Shown here in pieces: positions 1 to 7,901 of a stretch of DNA of 12,042 nucleotides. Position 1 is the stretch's first letter; the number at the start of each line of letters is the position of its first letter. Where the stretch lies: contig PJRA01000030.1 of the NCBI GenBank assembly GCA_016987375.1, forward strand, positions 754,208-766,249, given 5' to 3'. The position numbers and the translations under genes were made by a program. The stretch is from Brachionus koreanus (lineage: Eukaryota > Rotifera > Eurotatoria > Ploima > Brachionidae). The notes beneath the pieces were generated by a model that did not search any database, was not told the origin of the DNA, and saw only the letters and a list, made by a program, of their open reading frames with translations.

Positions 1-1191
1 TGAGCTTTTTTGTTATCTGATATTCAAGTAAATAAATATTTTTAAATAAATTGCTTATTATAATCATTGAAATTTAAGATAAAAATGTGGGGAATAATTA
101 GCGAAAAACACTCGGTGTGGTATTTTGATGCAACTGGAAATATAATGCCAAAATTAAAAGGACAAAAAGAGATATATTTATTCTCCATTATTTCACATGA
201 CCAAACCATTAAGAATCTAATTCCAATAGCCGACTTTCTATCAAGTTCTCACGATTCCATTGCAATATATTGTTATTTGAAAAAAATTATCGAAAAATTT
301 AAAAAATACTCTTTTTTCCAGTTTCCAAAGATTATTGTTACAGATTTTTCATGGGCAAATATACATGCTTGTATTAGAACCTTGAATAATTTAGAGACCA
401 CGGATTATCTTATTTTAGCGTATGAAATTCTAATAAAAAAAAACATTTCGGCATCATTGAAAATTAAAACATATGTCTATCTATGTTCAACGCATATTTT
501 AAAAAATGTCATTGATGAAACTGAAAAAATTATTTCTTCAAATAAACAAAACGATGGAAATTTAATAAAGAAAACATTTATTGTTCATTTAGCCTTTTAC
601 AGAATTCTGTTTCAATTGAAGAATTTTGTGATATTTTAAAATGCGTTCAAATAGTTTTTACATCAAAATTTAAAAGCAATCTTATAAAAGATTATTTAGC
701 AAAACTTCAATATTATCTTTCAAAACGCAACATTGAATGGCTTCAGAATATTTCTTCTTCAACGAAAATTCCAACCGAAAAAATAAAAGAAAACATTTTC
801 ATAGAAAATAGTGACACAAATATAACTAGAAGCTCACCGTTTTCGGAATATTTTCAAGAAATAATTAATAAAAATCAAAAGCTAACAATGGATGAAACAT
901 CAACAATTGAAAAAATTTATTTTACTCGGAAAACTTAATTGGAATTATAAAAAAAAAATTCATTTATTTCCTCTTTGGACTGGAACATTGGTAAATAAAG
1001 GAATTACTAATAAAAAAAGACTTTCAAATAATTCTGTTGAATGTTGGTTTAGGCTTTTGAAAAATAATATTTTAAATACAAATAAAAGGCTTCGAACAAA
1101 TCGTCTTTTCCTATTAAGCGAGATATCAGCACCATTGTTTTTCTACTTAGAGAAAAAGTATAAAGATTTTTACAGTGAACACAAAGCTTAG
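1..1191 (+). pseudogene. MULE-type DDE transposase, 5'-truncated and frameshifted
   Basis: The conceptual product is a cut-and-paste DNA transposase of the Mutator-like (MULE) kind. The longest open piece (67–639) carries a first aspartate in a F-DATGN context (127–129), a second aspartate in IVTDFSW (343–345) and a C-S-T-H motif (CxxH) 47 residues later. That order is typical of MULE catalytic cores. The frame moves by one base near 600, continues open to 938, then moves again near 920 into the 892–1191 frame. That last frame has FPLWTG and NNSVECWFRLLKN, the usual C-terminal NNxxE region supplying the catalytic glutamate. Bases 6–50 encode an FFV–YSSK–IFLNK stretch typical of the block before the first aspartate, but broken by TGA (18–20) and TAA (33–35). 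The N-terminus lies outside the window. No ATG start is visible, and 67 is only where this frame opens. Family assignment is firm; activity is very unlikely as written. Confidence 0.8.
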
Positions 1192-1192
1192 C

Positions 1193-2228
1193 ATGAGGAA
1201 TCTTGTAAAAAATGAAATAAACCAAGAAGTATGGAACTTTAAGAGTAAAACAAAAAAATATACCAATTATCACGATTGTGAAATAAATATAGCAAAAAAT
1301 GAAAATATGAATTGGGAAAATGATATAAACAATTAAAAATTATTTAATTACGAAACTGATGATATCATTTTAAAAGAGAAACTTGTTGAAACAAATTTTA
1401 TTGAGCATGAAAATAATGATGAAGATAATAAAATGGAAGTTGATAAATATGAAGAATCTGAGTGTTTTGGTTTTATTTATTTTAAAATTGGAGAATTTTT
1501 GATTCGAAAGGGAAGATTGAATGAAATTTTGAATAAACAATGGCTTTCAGATAATGTATAATGACTTTTTTTAATCTTGTGATATTTATTATTATACAAG
1601 GAAATAATGGCATTCGGAAATTGTCTAATTAAAGCCCAAAAGAGAACAATTGCAAAAAAAATTTTTTAAAAATAAGTTTGACAAAAGTGAAATTATAACT
1701 GGATTCATTAATGAAGATGGCAATCATTGGACATTAATGTATGCTAAATTAAAAACAAATAGAGTGTTCTATATAGATCCTCAAGGTGAAGAAAAACTCC
1801 GTCAAGAGAAATTTATGTAAAATTGGAAGTTCTTTGACACTACTTTAAAATTTTCAAAACTTAATTTTCTTTAAAGAAAATTTTCTTCCTTTCATGAAAT
1901 ATTAAAAGAAAGAAAATGGAAATTAGTACAGCCTCACCATTCAATTCAAATTGATTCTTATAACTGTGGTGTTTTTGTTTGTTTCTTTTAAAGAGACTTG
2001 CTTAGTGGAAACGATCTAAACTTTTGCACGTCAGAAAGCTCTTTAGAAAAAAAGCGAATAGAAATGATTCAGATTTTTAAGGCAAATAGAAGCATTAATT
2101 TTTGTTCAAAGTGCGGCAAGGATGTTGAAAATTTAGATGCAATAAACTGCGAATGTTTCCATAAATTTCATAAATGATTTATAAGTAATTCTTTGATGTC
2201 AATGAATTGTCCAGTATGTCTATCTAAA
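1193..2228 (+). pseudogene. Ulp1/C48-like SUMO protease domain of the transposon, with acidic linker and RING-like tail
   Basis: This follows the transposase with only a one-base frame change near 1180, so both were probably one fused protein. A lysine/asparagine- and glutamate/aspartate-rich linker (1193–1540) leads into WLSDNV-NDFFNL (from 1541), the typical start of a Ulp1/SENP cysteine protease domain. The catalytic set can be read in one frame: His in NHW (1725–1727), Asp in YIDP (1776–1778), oxyanion Gln (1947–1949) and Cys in DSYNCGVFVC (1965–1967), with Q-x5-C spacing. Ulp1 enzymes cleave SUMO from proteins, and fusions to MULE transposases are known from plants. Damage: TAA at 1334, 1818, 1872 and 1989, frame changes near 1555 and 1610–1665, and TGA at 2175. 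The zinc-finger tail is described separately. The last codon before TAA (2229–2231) is at 2228. Confidence 0.75.
2103..2219 (+). other. RING-like zinc-finger tail of the protease ORF
   Basis: In the same frame as the C48 catalytic cysteine there is CSKCG, then a C-E-C-F-H-K-F-H cluster, then CPVC. The order C-x2-C, C-x-C-x2-H-x2-H and C-x2-C resembles a RING/RING-H2 finger, a fold that usually recruits a ubiquitin- or SUMO-conjugating enzyme. The position two codons after the second His, where a Cys ligand is usual, reads Phe, and the codon before it is TGA (2175–2177). One ligand therefore looks lost. A PHD- or B-box-type finger is an alternative reading. Confidence 0.5.
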
Positions 2229-2436
2229 TAAAAACTGTTTTTTTTTTAAACTGTTTTATTTTAAAATTAATGAAATAAAAATCTGATATTTAATCTTTTT
2301 TAAAAAAATTCTTTTAAATAATAATTATTAGCAAATTAATCTGCTCGTATTGTACCTAATAAAATTTTATAAAAACTATTTGTTTAAAAAGCCTAAACAA
2401 AATTAATTTTTTATATTCATTTTATGTAGATCTAAA
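2229..2436 (+). repeat. AT-rich insert flanked by a direct repeat (insertion or unusual intron)
   Basis: The words TATGTCTATCTAAA (ending 2228) and TATGTAGATCTAAA (ending 2436) match at 12 of 14 positions and bracket 208 bp of AT-rich DNA without a usable reading frame. Deleting one repeat plus the insert joins the RING reading frame (…CPVCLSK) in phase to the next open exon (QTKKLL…). An intron is possible because the right copy contains a TAG acceptor, but no GT donor restores the frame. No clear terminal inverted repeat was seen. A small non-autonomous insertion with a target-site duplication is one reading; chance is another. Confidence 0.4.
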
Positions 2437-3336
2437 CAAACCAAAAAATTACTCAAACAAGAATGTCTGAAAGCATTAAAAGAAGAGAATACTGACTCTG
2501 CTGAGGAACAATCAATTCATGGAGAAAATAGAACTACAAAAACTGTAATAATTTCTTCATCGGCAAAGACTGATTATTTCGATGCTCAAATGGTATTGAT
2601 AGATGGCTCAAGAAAGCCCTAAAATTATCGATGGATTTTTCCCTGTTGGTGAAACATTAGATGAAATGGAAAAAAATGAATCAATGGTTCGCAAAATATT
2701 TTATTTTTATTAAGTTTTAACAAAATTTTTTAGAATAAATCGTTTGAATTAGTAGAGAATTTATCTCATAAGATGAAAGATGCCATTCAAAATGTTGTTG
2801 ATACTGTTTTTGATCAGCCATTATTTTTTCAACAAGTAATTCTTTATTTAATTAAAAAATTTAATCATTTCTGAATAAACATAGCAAGAGGAAGTTTTTC
2901 AAACTTCAACTCCAGTCTCTAGTGAGAGCTTCAGAGAAGATGAAAAGCAAAATTTGATTAATGACGGAAATATAGAAGAAATTGAATGTCTTAGAGTAAT
3001 TGAATAAAAAAAAAAGATTTGAAAATAGAAATAATGTTACTTTCTAAGACTGCATTACGGTTAAAATCTGAACAATGGAACAAATTTTATGCTGATTGTC
3101 TTTTGAATGAAGAAATTCTTCAGGACGAAAATAATGAACTAAAAAGCAGTTTAAAAAAAAGCAAGTTTTAGAAAAAATATATTTTATTTATTTAATCTTT
3201 TTTAAATATTAACAATAGGGAAGAACATTTTTAAAAGGAGAGGAAATTATTAAATCAAAATATATTGGATCTAGAAGATGATTCAAATAATTTGAAAAGA
3301 GAAATTGAGAGATTGAATGAGAAAATTTCAAAGTCT

Positions 3337-3414
3337 TGCCCATTTTTTAAAGAATGTGAAGCTAAGGGAAACATAAAAGCTGGGCATAAGACTCATTTTG
3401 TTCCAAACAACTGC
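3337..3414 (+). other. C2HC (MYT1-type) zinc finger 1
   Basis: The spacing C-x5-C-x12-H-x5-C is read without interruption, with CP at the first cysteine, a K-G-N-I turn and CP at the last cysteine. The MYT1/ST18/L3MBTL C2HC finger is C-x4-C-x12-H-x5-C with GH in the loop. This copy has one extra residue in the first gap and Asn where His of GH usually sits. Such fingers bind DNA in MYT1; the function here is inferred only. Confidence 0.7.
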
Positions 3415-3773
3415 CCTTTTTCCAATAAAGTAAGATAAAAATCAAAAAAAAATTATTTCACAAGATTTATTTATAAGCAAAAAATGGAAATCAAATACTT
3501 AGAAAATGAAAACAAAAGGCTACTTGAGAAGATTAAGATGTTTGAAAATGAAAAATGTTCTCAAATGTAATTTCTGTTTTTTTTACAAATTTTTACTAAA
3601 TTTTTTTTTTAAGAAATCTTTTAAACCAAAAAATTGAGAGATTGGAGTCCGAGAACTCAAAATTAAAGCAAATAGAGTAATTTTACCATTTGAAATTTTT
3701 TCGTTTTTATAATTTTTTTTCTAGTTCTGATAAATTTAATACTGTAAATGTTTTATCTTTCGATAAAATCAAG

Positions 3774-3896
3774 TGTCCATTAAAAATATGTAAAGGAAAA
3801 GGACATATCGACCCAAATAAAAACAAACATTTTAGGTTTATATTATTTTGAAATTTTTAAAAAGTCTAAATTTTATCATTTAGCGCTTCATTTTGT
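3774..3896 (+). other. C2HC (MYT1-type) zinc finger 2, split by an intron
   Basis: After removing the intron at 3836–3883, the spacing is exactly C-x4-C-x12-H-x5-C, with K-G-K-G-H-I between the second Cys and the His and CP at both ends. This is a textbook MYT1-type finger. The intact motif appears only in the spliced reading, which independently supports the intron call and the animal-type short-intron gene model. Confidence 0.75.
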
Positions 3897-4319
3897 CCAA
3901 TGAATCCTTTAAATCAGTTGAAAAATACTCAAACTGATAAATCAATGGAAAATATTCTTTTGAAACAAGATATCGATGATCTACATTCAATTTTGAAAAA
4001 TTTATTAAGTGAATTAGGTAATATAATATTTTTTATTATCGTTTAATGATTTTATAAATTTGAAGATGATAAAGAAAATGAGATTTCGGATATGCAACAA
4101 AAAATGGAATTGATTAAAAAAGAAATTCATCAACAAAATGAAAAAAAAGATAAAATTTAAAAGAACTCAAATCCAAAATTTACAAGTAATGATTAAATAT
4201 TGACTTAAATTAATATTGATTATTGCTATTTAGATATTATATCTCCATCCCAAAAATCAGAAAATGAACAAGCAGATGAAAAAGCTGTTGGGATTTATAA
4301 AAGCAATGGTTGCGCAAAT

Positions 4320-4427
4320 GGAAGAATTGTTTTTAAAGGGAAAAGGGGTGGTTTGTATTATGAAAGTACAAACAATTTCCCTGTCTACAATACTAAGAGA
4401 GCTAAATATTGTGTAGACTTTTTTTAA
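4320..4427 (+). other. small basic C-terminal domain with K-RGG-YY motif
   Basis: The last about 35 residues contain a G-R-I-V-F-K-G-K-R-G-G-L-Y-Y block, then a polar turn and V-Y-N. This G-x-RGG-x-YY…VY pattern resembles the short basic adaptor repeats found in chlorella-virus and some protist proteins. The resemblance comes from a short motif only. It lies in frame with the upstream coiled-coil exons and ends at the gene's stop. Confidence 0.35.
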
Positions 4428-4710
4428 CACTAAAGTTTCCTTTTTTTATTATGTTTTTAATTTATTATATTTTTTTATCAAATTTACTTTCATTTTAACT
4501 TTTTTTTCCCTTTTTTTACTTTATTTAGATTCTTTTAAAATTGTTTTTTTCTTTCAAGTAGTAATGAATATTTTTTTGTTGAAGAAAATATCGATTTTAG
4601 AAAAGAATGTTATCGTTCTCTTTTAAGTCTCTATTCTTTCATAACTCGCCTGAGAATTTAAAAAATATATTTCTAAAATTGACTCGAGAAATTTCAGTTA
4701 CAATTTAAGG
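4428..4710. other. AT-rich stretch, no gene seen
   Basis: T-rich DNA lies between the stop of the C2HC gene and the Tc1-like remnant. It has no open frame with recognisable protein features on either strand. It probably includes the 3' untranslated region of the upstream gene and eroded transposon sequence. Confidence 0.6.
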
Positions 4711-4861
4711 AATAGTGCAAACCTGATTGAACCAATGGCAAAAACGAACAGTGAAGAAAAAACAGGCCTTGAGTCCGGAAAAATGTAAGAGATATATTGA
4801 CCACTTTAAAAAAGTTATTCCTATTGTTATTGCTAAAGATGGAAAGTGGTCAAATCATTAG
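4711..4861 (+). pseudogene. C-terminal remnant of a Tc1/IS630-like transposase
   Basis: Reading 4714–4737 gives SANLIEPM, and a one-base shift then gives WQKR… to TAG at 4859–4861. Together they match the Tc1 signature S-x-D-L-N-P-I-E-x-x-W around the last catalytic glutamate (about 4729–4731). The usual tail follows: S-P-E-K-C-x-R-Y-I-D-H, V-I-P-I-V-I and a terminal W-S-N-H. The earlier catalytic domain is absent: upstream DNA to 4430 is AT-rich and shows no D-containing core. About 50 codons survive of a protein usually near 340 residues. This is a truncated copy with no function of its own. Confidence 0.65.
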
Positions 4862-4961
4862 TATACAAAAAATGATAAATTAAATTTAATAAATTTTCTA
4901 TAAATTAAGGAATTTCTCTTTTTTTTACTATTTTTTCTCAAATTTTACCATTTTTTACCTA

Positions 4962-5262
4962 TTTTTACGTATATTAAAATTGAATTTTACGTAAATTTAC
5001 GTAAAAAATAAAATTTTAAATATAATCTATTAAAAAAGAAAAAATGAAAAAAATTGAAAATTTTATTAAAAAATTGCCTATATTCAGTTTTTTTTTTGCC
5101 TTTTTTGGTTTTACAAATATTTACAATATTTAACGTAATTTTACGTAAATTTGTGTGAATTTGCGTAAATTTACTATTTTTTACAAAAGTCATTTTACGT
5201 AAATTTTCCGAAATTTACGTATTTTTTGGTAAATTTACGAAATTTTACATAAAATTTGGTAA
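4962..5262. repeat. ACGTAAA/TTTACGT-rich degenerate palindromic repeats
   Basis: The word TTTACGT or its complement ACGTAAA recurs many times, with variants such as TTTGCGTAAA and TTTACGAAA. A perfect 22-bp palindrome lies at 4985–5006 (two TTTACGTAAA-like halves). CG is otherwise rare in this AT-rich DNA, so the motif stands out. It starts about 100 bp after the Tc1-like transposase stop and may be its subterminal repeat zone, or an independent satellite-like array. The open frame on the minus strand here is low-complexity and not a gene. Confidence 0.6.
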
Positions 5263-6253
5263 TCCATGTAGTGAATCACCACTGTAAAAATTTAGTTGAA
5301 AATCGAACAAGGAATTAAACCTGATATTTATAATTGTAATGTAAGATATTTTTTTTTGAAAATATCCAAATATTTAAAGAATCCTGACTGAAATCGATTC
5401 TTAAGAACTAGACATTTCCTCTTTATCTTCAGATAAAATTTATCTTACAAATTTATTTTCAAAAATTTCAGGTTTTTTTTTCGATTTTTTTCTAAACTTT
5501 TAAATTTCCTAATTCTGTAAATATTGACATTTTTTTAATAAAAACTTAAAAAAATTATTTTTTTTATTTTGCTTTTATTTTCATTGAAAAATTTTTTTTT
5601 TTTAACTATTTTTGTTTATAAAAGAGGAGAATTTTTTATCTTGAAAATATATTAAATATTTATCATCTATTTAATTCCCATTTTGCCTTAATTTAACTTT
5701 AATGAAGTTATTTAATGTTATTTAGCATAATTTCTGCAAGTAACGTCCTTGAATAATAAAAACCAAAATATTTTAGAAAATATTTTTCAAAATTATGGGA
5801 AATTGTTCAGTTAATATTACTCAATATGTTAACATTGTTTTTGTTCTAACGATTAAAAAAGAATTTTAATTTATTAATTAATAAAAATTAAATTTTTTCT
5901 ATTTTTTTTTTTAATGCATCTTAGTTTGTTGCACAATTATTAGGCATTTTTATTCACATACGTTTTTTTTTCATAAAATTAAAACATCAATTTGATAATT
6001 GTACTAAAATTTTGTTCTGAAATTCACAAAACCATTGCCGCGGAATAACTAACTATTCCTTTCATGTTTAATTTTTTAGCCAACATTTTCACACATTTGA
6101 TTTTTTAAATAGTAAGATTATAATGTAACCAGCTAAAGATAGTATTAATTGATTGTTAAACAATTTATTATTCTTTAGACAGAGAGAGCTTTTATAGTGA
6201 AAATATGAACCTTAAGGGACGAAAATTTCAATGAGTCTAACCTTCAAGGCTCT
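5263..6253. other. about 1 kb AT-rich stretch, no gene seen
   Basis: Long T and A runs dominate, and no coding frame or exon with protein-like composition was found on either strand. A short palindrome with 6-bp arms (GGAATA…TATTCC) lies at 6042–6059 beside a rare GCCGCGG. The segment around 5924–5962 has a word resembling the ends of Tc1-like elements, but no partner was seen. Confidence 0.5.
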
Positions 6254-6573
6254 GTGAATTTTGGTTCAAAAAACAAAAACAAAATATTAAAAACGTGATA
6301 ACTTTTGATTAAAAGCTCAGATAAATGTTCTGTAAATTGTATCAGATGAAACAACTTCTGTATCACCTAATAAGAGGCTCTGCTAAATTCTTCTAATTAT
6401 CTGCAAATTGCACAAAAATGTGAATATCAGTTCAAAAACAAAAAAAAATATTTAAGACGAAATATCTTTTGACAAAAAAGTCAGAATCATATTCTGTAAG
6501 ATGAATCAGCCTCTGTATCACAAGCAAACAGTGTCTGCTAAACTCTGAAAAATTTTTGCAAAATGCAAAAAAG
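6254..6573. repeat. imperfect tandem duplication, two units of about 160 bp
   Basis: Unit A (6254–6419) and unit B (6420–6573) align along their whole length. Both start GTGAAT, then have a GTTCAAAAA block, AACTTTTGA or ATCTTTTGAC, TGTTCTGTAA or ATTCTGTAA, a shared CTTCTGTATCAC or CCTCTGTATCAC block, TCTGCTAAA, and an end near TTGCA/ATGCA plus an A-run. The differences are spread out, so the duplication is old. No reading frame spans both units. It may be part of a satellite or a fragment of a transposon's internal repeats. Confidence 0.65.
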
Positions 6574-6799
6574 TATTTATATCTTAAGTTAATTATTTAA
6601 GTATTGCAAAAAAAGCATTGAAAAAAAAATTTAAAATCGATCAAATTTAATTATTTAAACATTTGATTGGCTTTTTATTCATCTAATTTAATTTGATATT
6701 TGTTAAAAGTTAAGTCTATCCTAACTTTCGTTTAAAAGAATTTTCTTTTGGATAAGAAATAAAATGAGTGTTAATTAAATATTTTTATTTAAAAAAATG
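6574..6799. other. AT-rich spacer, no gene seen
   Basis: This lies between the tandem repeat and the 3' end of the minus-strand gene. It is AT-rich with no recognisable coding or structural feature. Confidence 0.5.
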
Positions 6800-7383
6800 T
6801 TAGAATAAAGTAATTCTAAATTTCAAAAAATCTATGTTAGAATTTGCGAAATCAGATTGATAGTTTTCTACTATATTTTCCAAAGTAAGACTAACGCTTT
6901 TATGTGAGGAAACAGCAATATTCGACATTATATCACAAATATCGTTGATATCTCCTTCAATTTCTTGTTTTTTTTACTGCATCAAATTGTTGATTTGAAA
7001 AAATAAATGTTTGAATTATTAAGTGTCCTTGTTGTGATAAGATAATTTGTTGAGTGTCTGCTTCATAATGAAAGGCTGCTTTCAATGAATTTTCTAAATC
7101 AATTGGGGACAATCAAATGCGTCAAAATGAATTTTAATTTCATTATCGTTAAACTGTGCTTGATAATTATTTTTTCTTATGTTCGATGACATAGGATGTG
7201 TATGCCATGAACATAGTACGTCAGATATGGTCAATATTGGAACTGATTCAAGGAACAATGTTTCCGGATCGCCAATTTGAATATTTGTTATATATCCAGT
7301 TTCTAAATCTATTAGACTCCCGATTTCATGCGGTAATTCATTATTAGTTGGTCATTAATTATTTTTGATACATGAATTGACAT
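6800..7383 (-). pseudogene. broken gene with WHTHP motif, possibly JAB/MPN (JAMM)-like
   Basis: Reading the minus strand from an ATG at 7383 gives about 12 residues. After a frame change near 7345, a clean stretch runs to about 7105, shifts at a CCCC run, runs on to the A8 run at about 6968–6975, shifts again and ends at TAA (6800–6802). The pieces make about 190 residues with few other stops, so a real gene existed. HEIGSLID (Glu at 7325–7327), LCSWHTHP (7193–7207) and a P-x-D-L segment (Asp at 7098–7100) follow the order E…HxHP…D of JAMM metalloproteases, which remove ubiquitin or related modifiers. The usual Ser of S-x2-D is not seen, and the gap after HTHP is about 30 residues rather than about 10, so the assignment is tentative. 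Its GC content is higher than the flanks. The tail is glutamine- and asparagine-rich and helical-looking. Confidence 0.45.
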
Positions 7384-7901
7384 TTTTAATTTTAATTAAT
7401 TATTCAGAAAATTTGTTTATTAATTTTAATTGTAATCTAAAAATGAAAATTATGATTTTTAGATTGTATTTATTTAAATTTTTGATAAGCCTAGCAATTT
7501 AAAGATGTAATTGTAAATTTAAAGTAAGTTAAAATTAAAATTAAAATTAAAATTCTGGAATGTCTTACTTTAAGCGCTTTAAAAAAAAATTTCAGCCAAA
7601 TATATATATGACTTCGCTTAAGTTATGACACCTAGAAAAAAAAATTATGATTATTAGTTTTTTTTTATAATACAAATTAAAACGTGTAGCACACGTTAAA
7701 ACAAAATTGTAATTTATGATAATTTATAAATTTTTCAAAATTTTTACTTTAAATTTAAAATTTAAACCCAACAATTTTTAATACATTAACTTAAAATTAA
7801 ATTTATTTATTTTATTTTAAATTTGAGATTATTTAAAAAATTGTTAGGTTGAGTTTAAATTTTTATAACCTAAATCCATATCAATGAACATTCAGTTATA
7901 A
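7384..7901. other. AT-rich region with short repeats and inverted repeats, no gene
   Basis: This holds an AAATTA microsatellite (about 7528–7553) and a 7-bp-arm palindrome AACGTGT–AGC–ACACGTT (7681–7697). It also has an imperfect inverted repeat with arms 7751–7780 and 7834–7868 around a 53-bp AT-rich centre. The arms share AAATTGTT and GTTTAAATTT-type blocks. No protein-like frame was seen. It separates the minus-strand gene from the OTU gene and may hold the 5' flanks of both, which point away from each other. Confidence 0.5.

Larger units (their letters stand above)
2430..4427 (+). pseudogene. multi-exon coiled-coil protein with two MYT1-type C2HC zinc fingers
   Basis: Unrecognised as a named gene. 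About eleven exons join at matching phases through GT–AG introns at 2687–2733, 2836–2884, 2996–3048, 3165–3218, 3430–3477, 3567–3613, 3677–3724, 3836–3883, 4018–4065 and 4186–4233, all 47–54 bp. The product is acidic at its start, then largely heptad-rich coiled coil (exons from 3049, 3219, 3478, 3614 and 4066), interrupted by two C2HC zinc fingers. It ends in a short basic domain and TAA (4425–4427). No ATG start is visible; the first open exon begins at or before 2430. Breaks: one extra base in the CCC run at 2617–2619, TAA at 3232–3234 (just after a splice) and TAA at 4158–4160. The correct splice phases argue that it was a real gene until recently. It could be a second gene of the upstream transposon, a continuation of its polyprotein, or a host nuclear protein. 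Confidence 0.65.

Noticed and set aside
1049..1273. Minus-strand open frame of 74 codons
   Set aside because: It lies antisense to the NNSVECWF part of the transposase, and its composition is that of reversed AT-rich coding DNA. No domain features.
1541..2228. Polinton/Maverick adenoviral-type protease
   Set aside because: The protease is fused behind a MULE transposase, and no polymerase B, retroviral-type integrase or capsid gene is present. Ulp1 of a MULE fits better.
1..4427. Alternative genetic code with TAA/TAG as Gln or Tyr
   Set aside because: TGA also interrupts conserved frames (18, 2175), many breaks are indels, and the C2HC gene ends plausibly at TAA. Decay or sequence error explains all sites.
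4987..5193. Minus-strand open frame of 68 codons
   Set aside because: It is produced by the ACGTAAA repeats; Lys/Phe/Asn-rich, low-complexity and not protein-like.
5924..5962. Tc1-like terminal inverted repeat (TTGCACAATTATTAGGCA-like word)
   Set aside because: Resemblance is from memory, and no inverted partner or TA-flanked end was found within the window.
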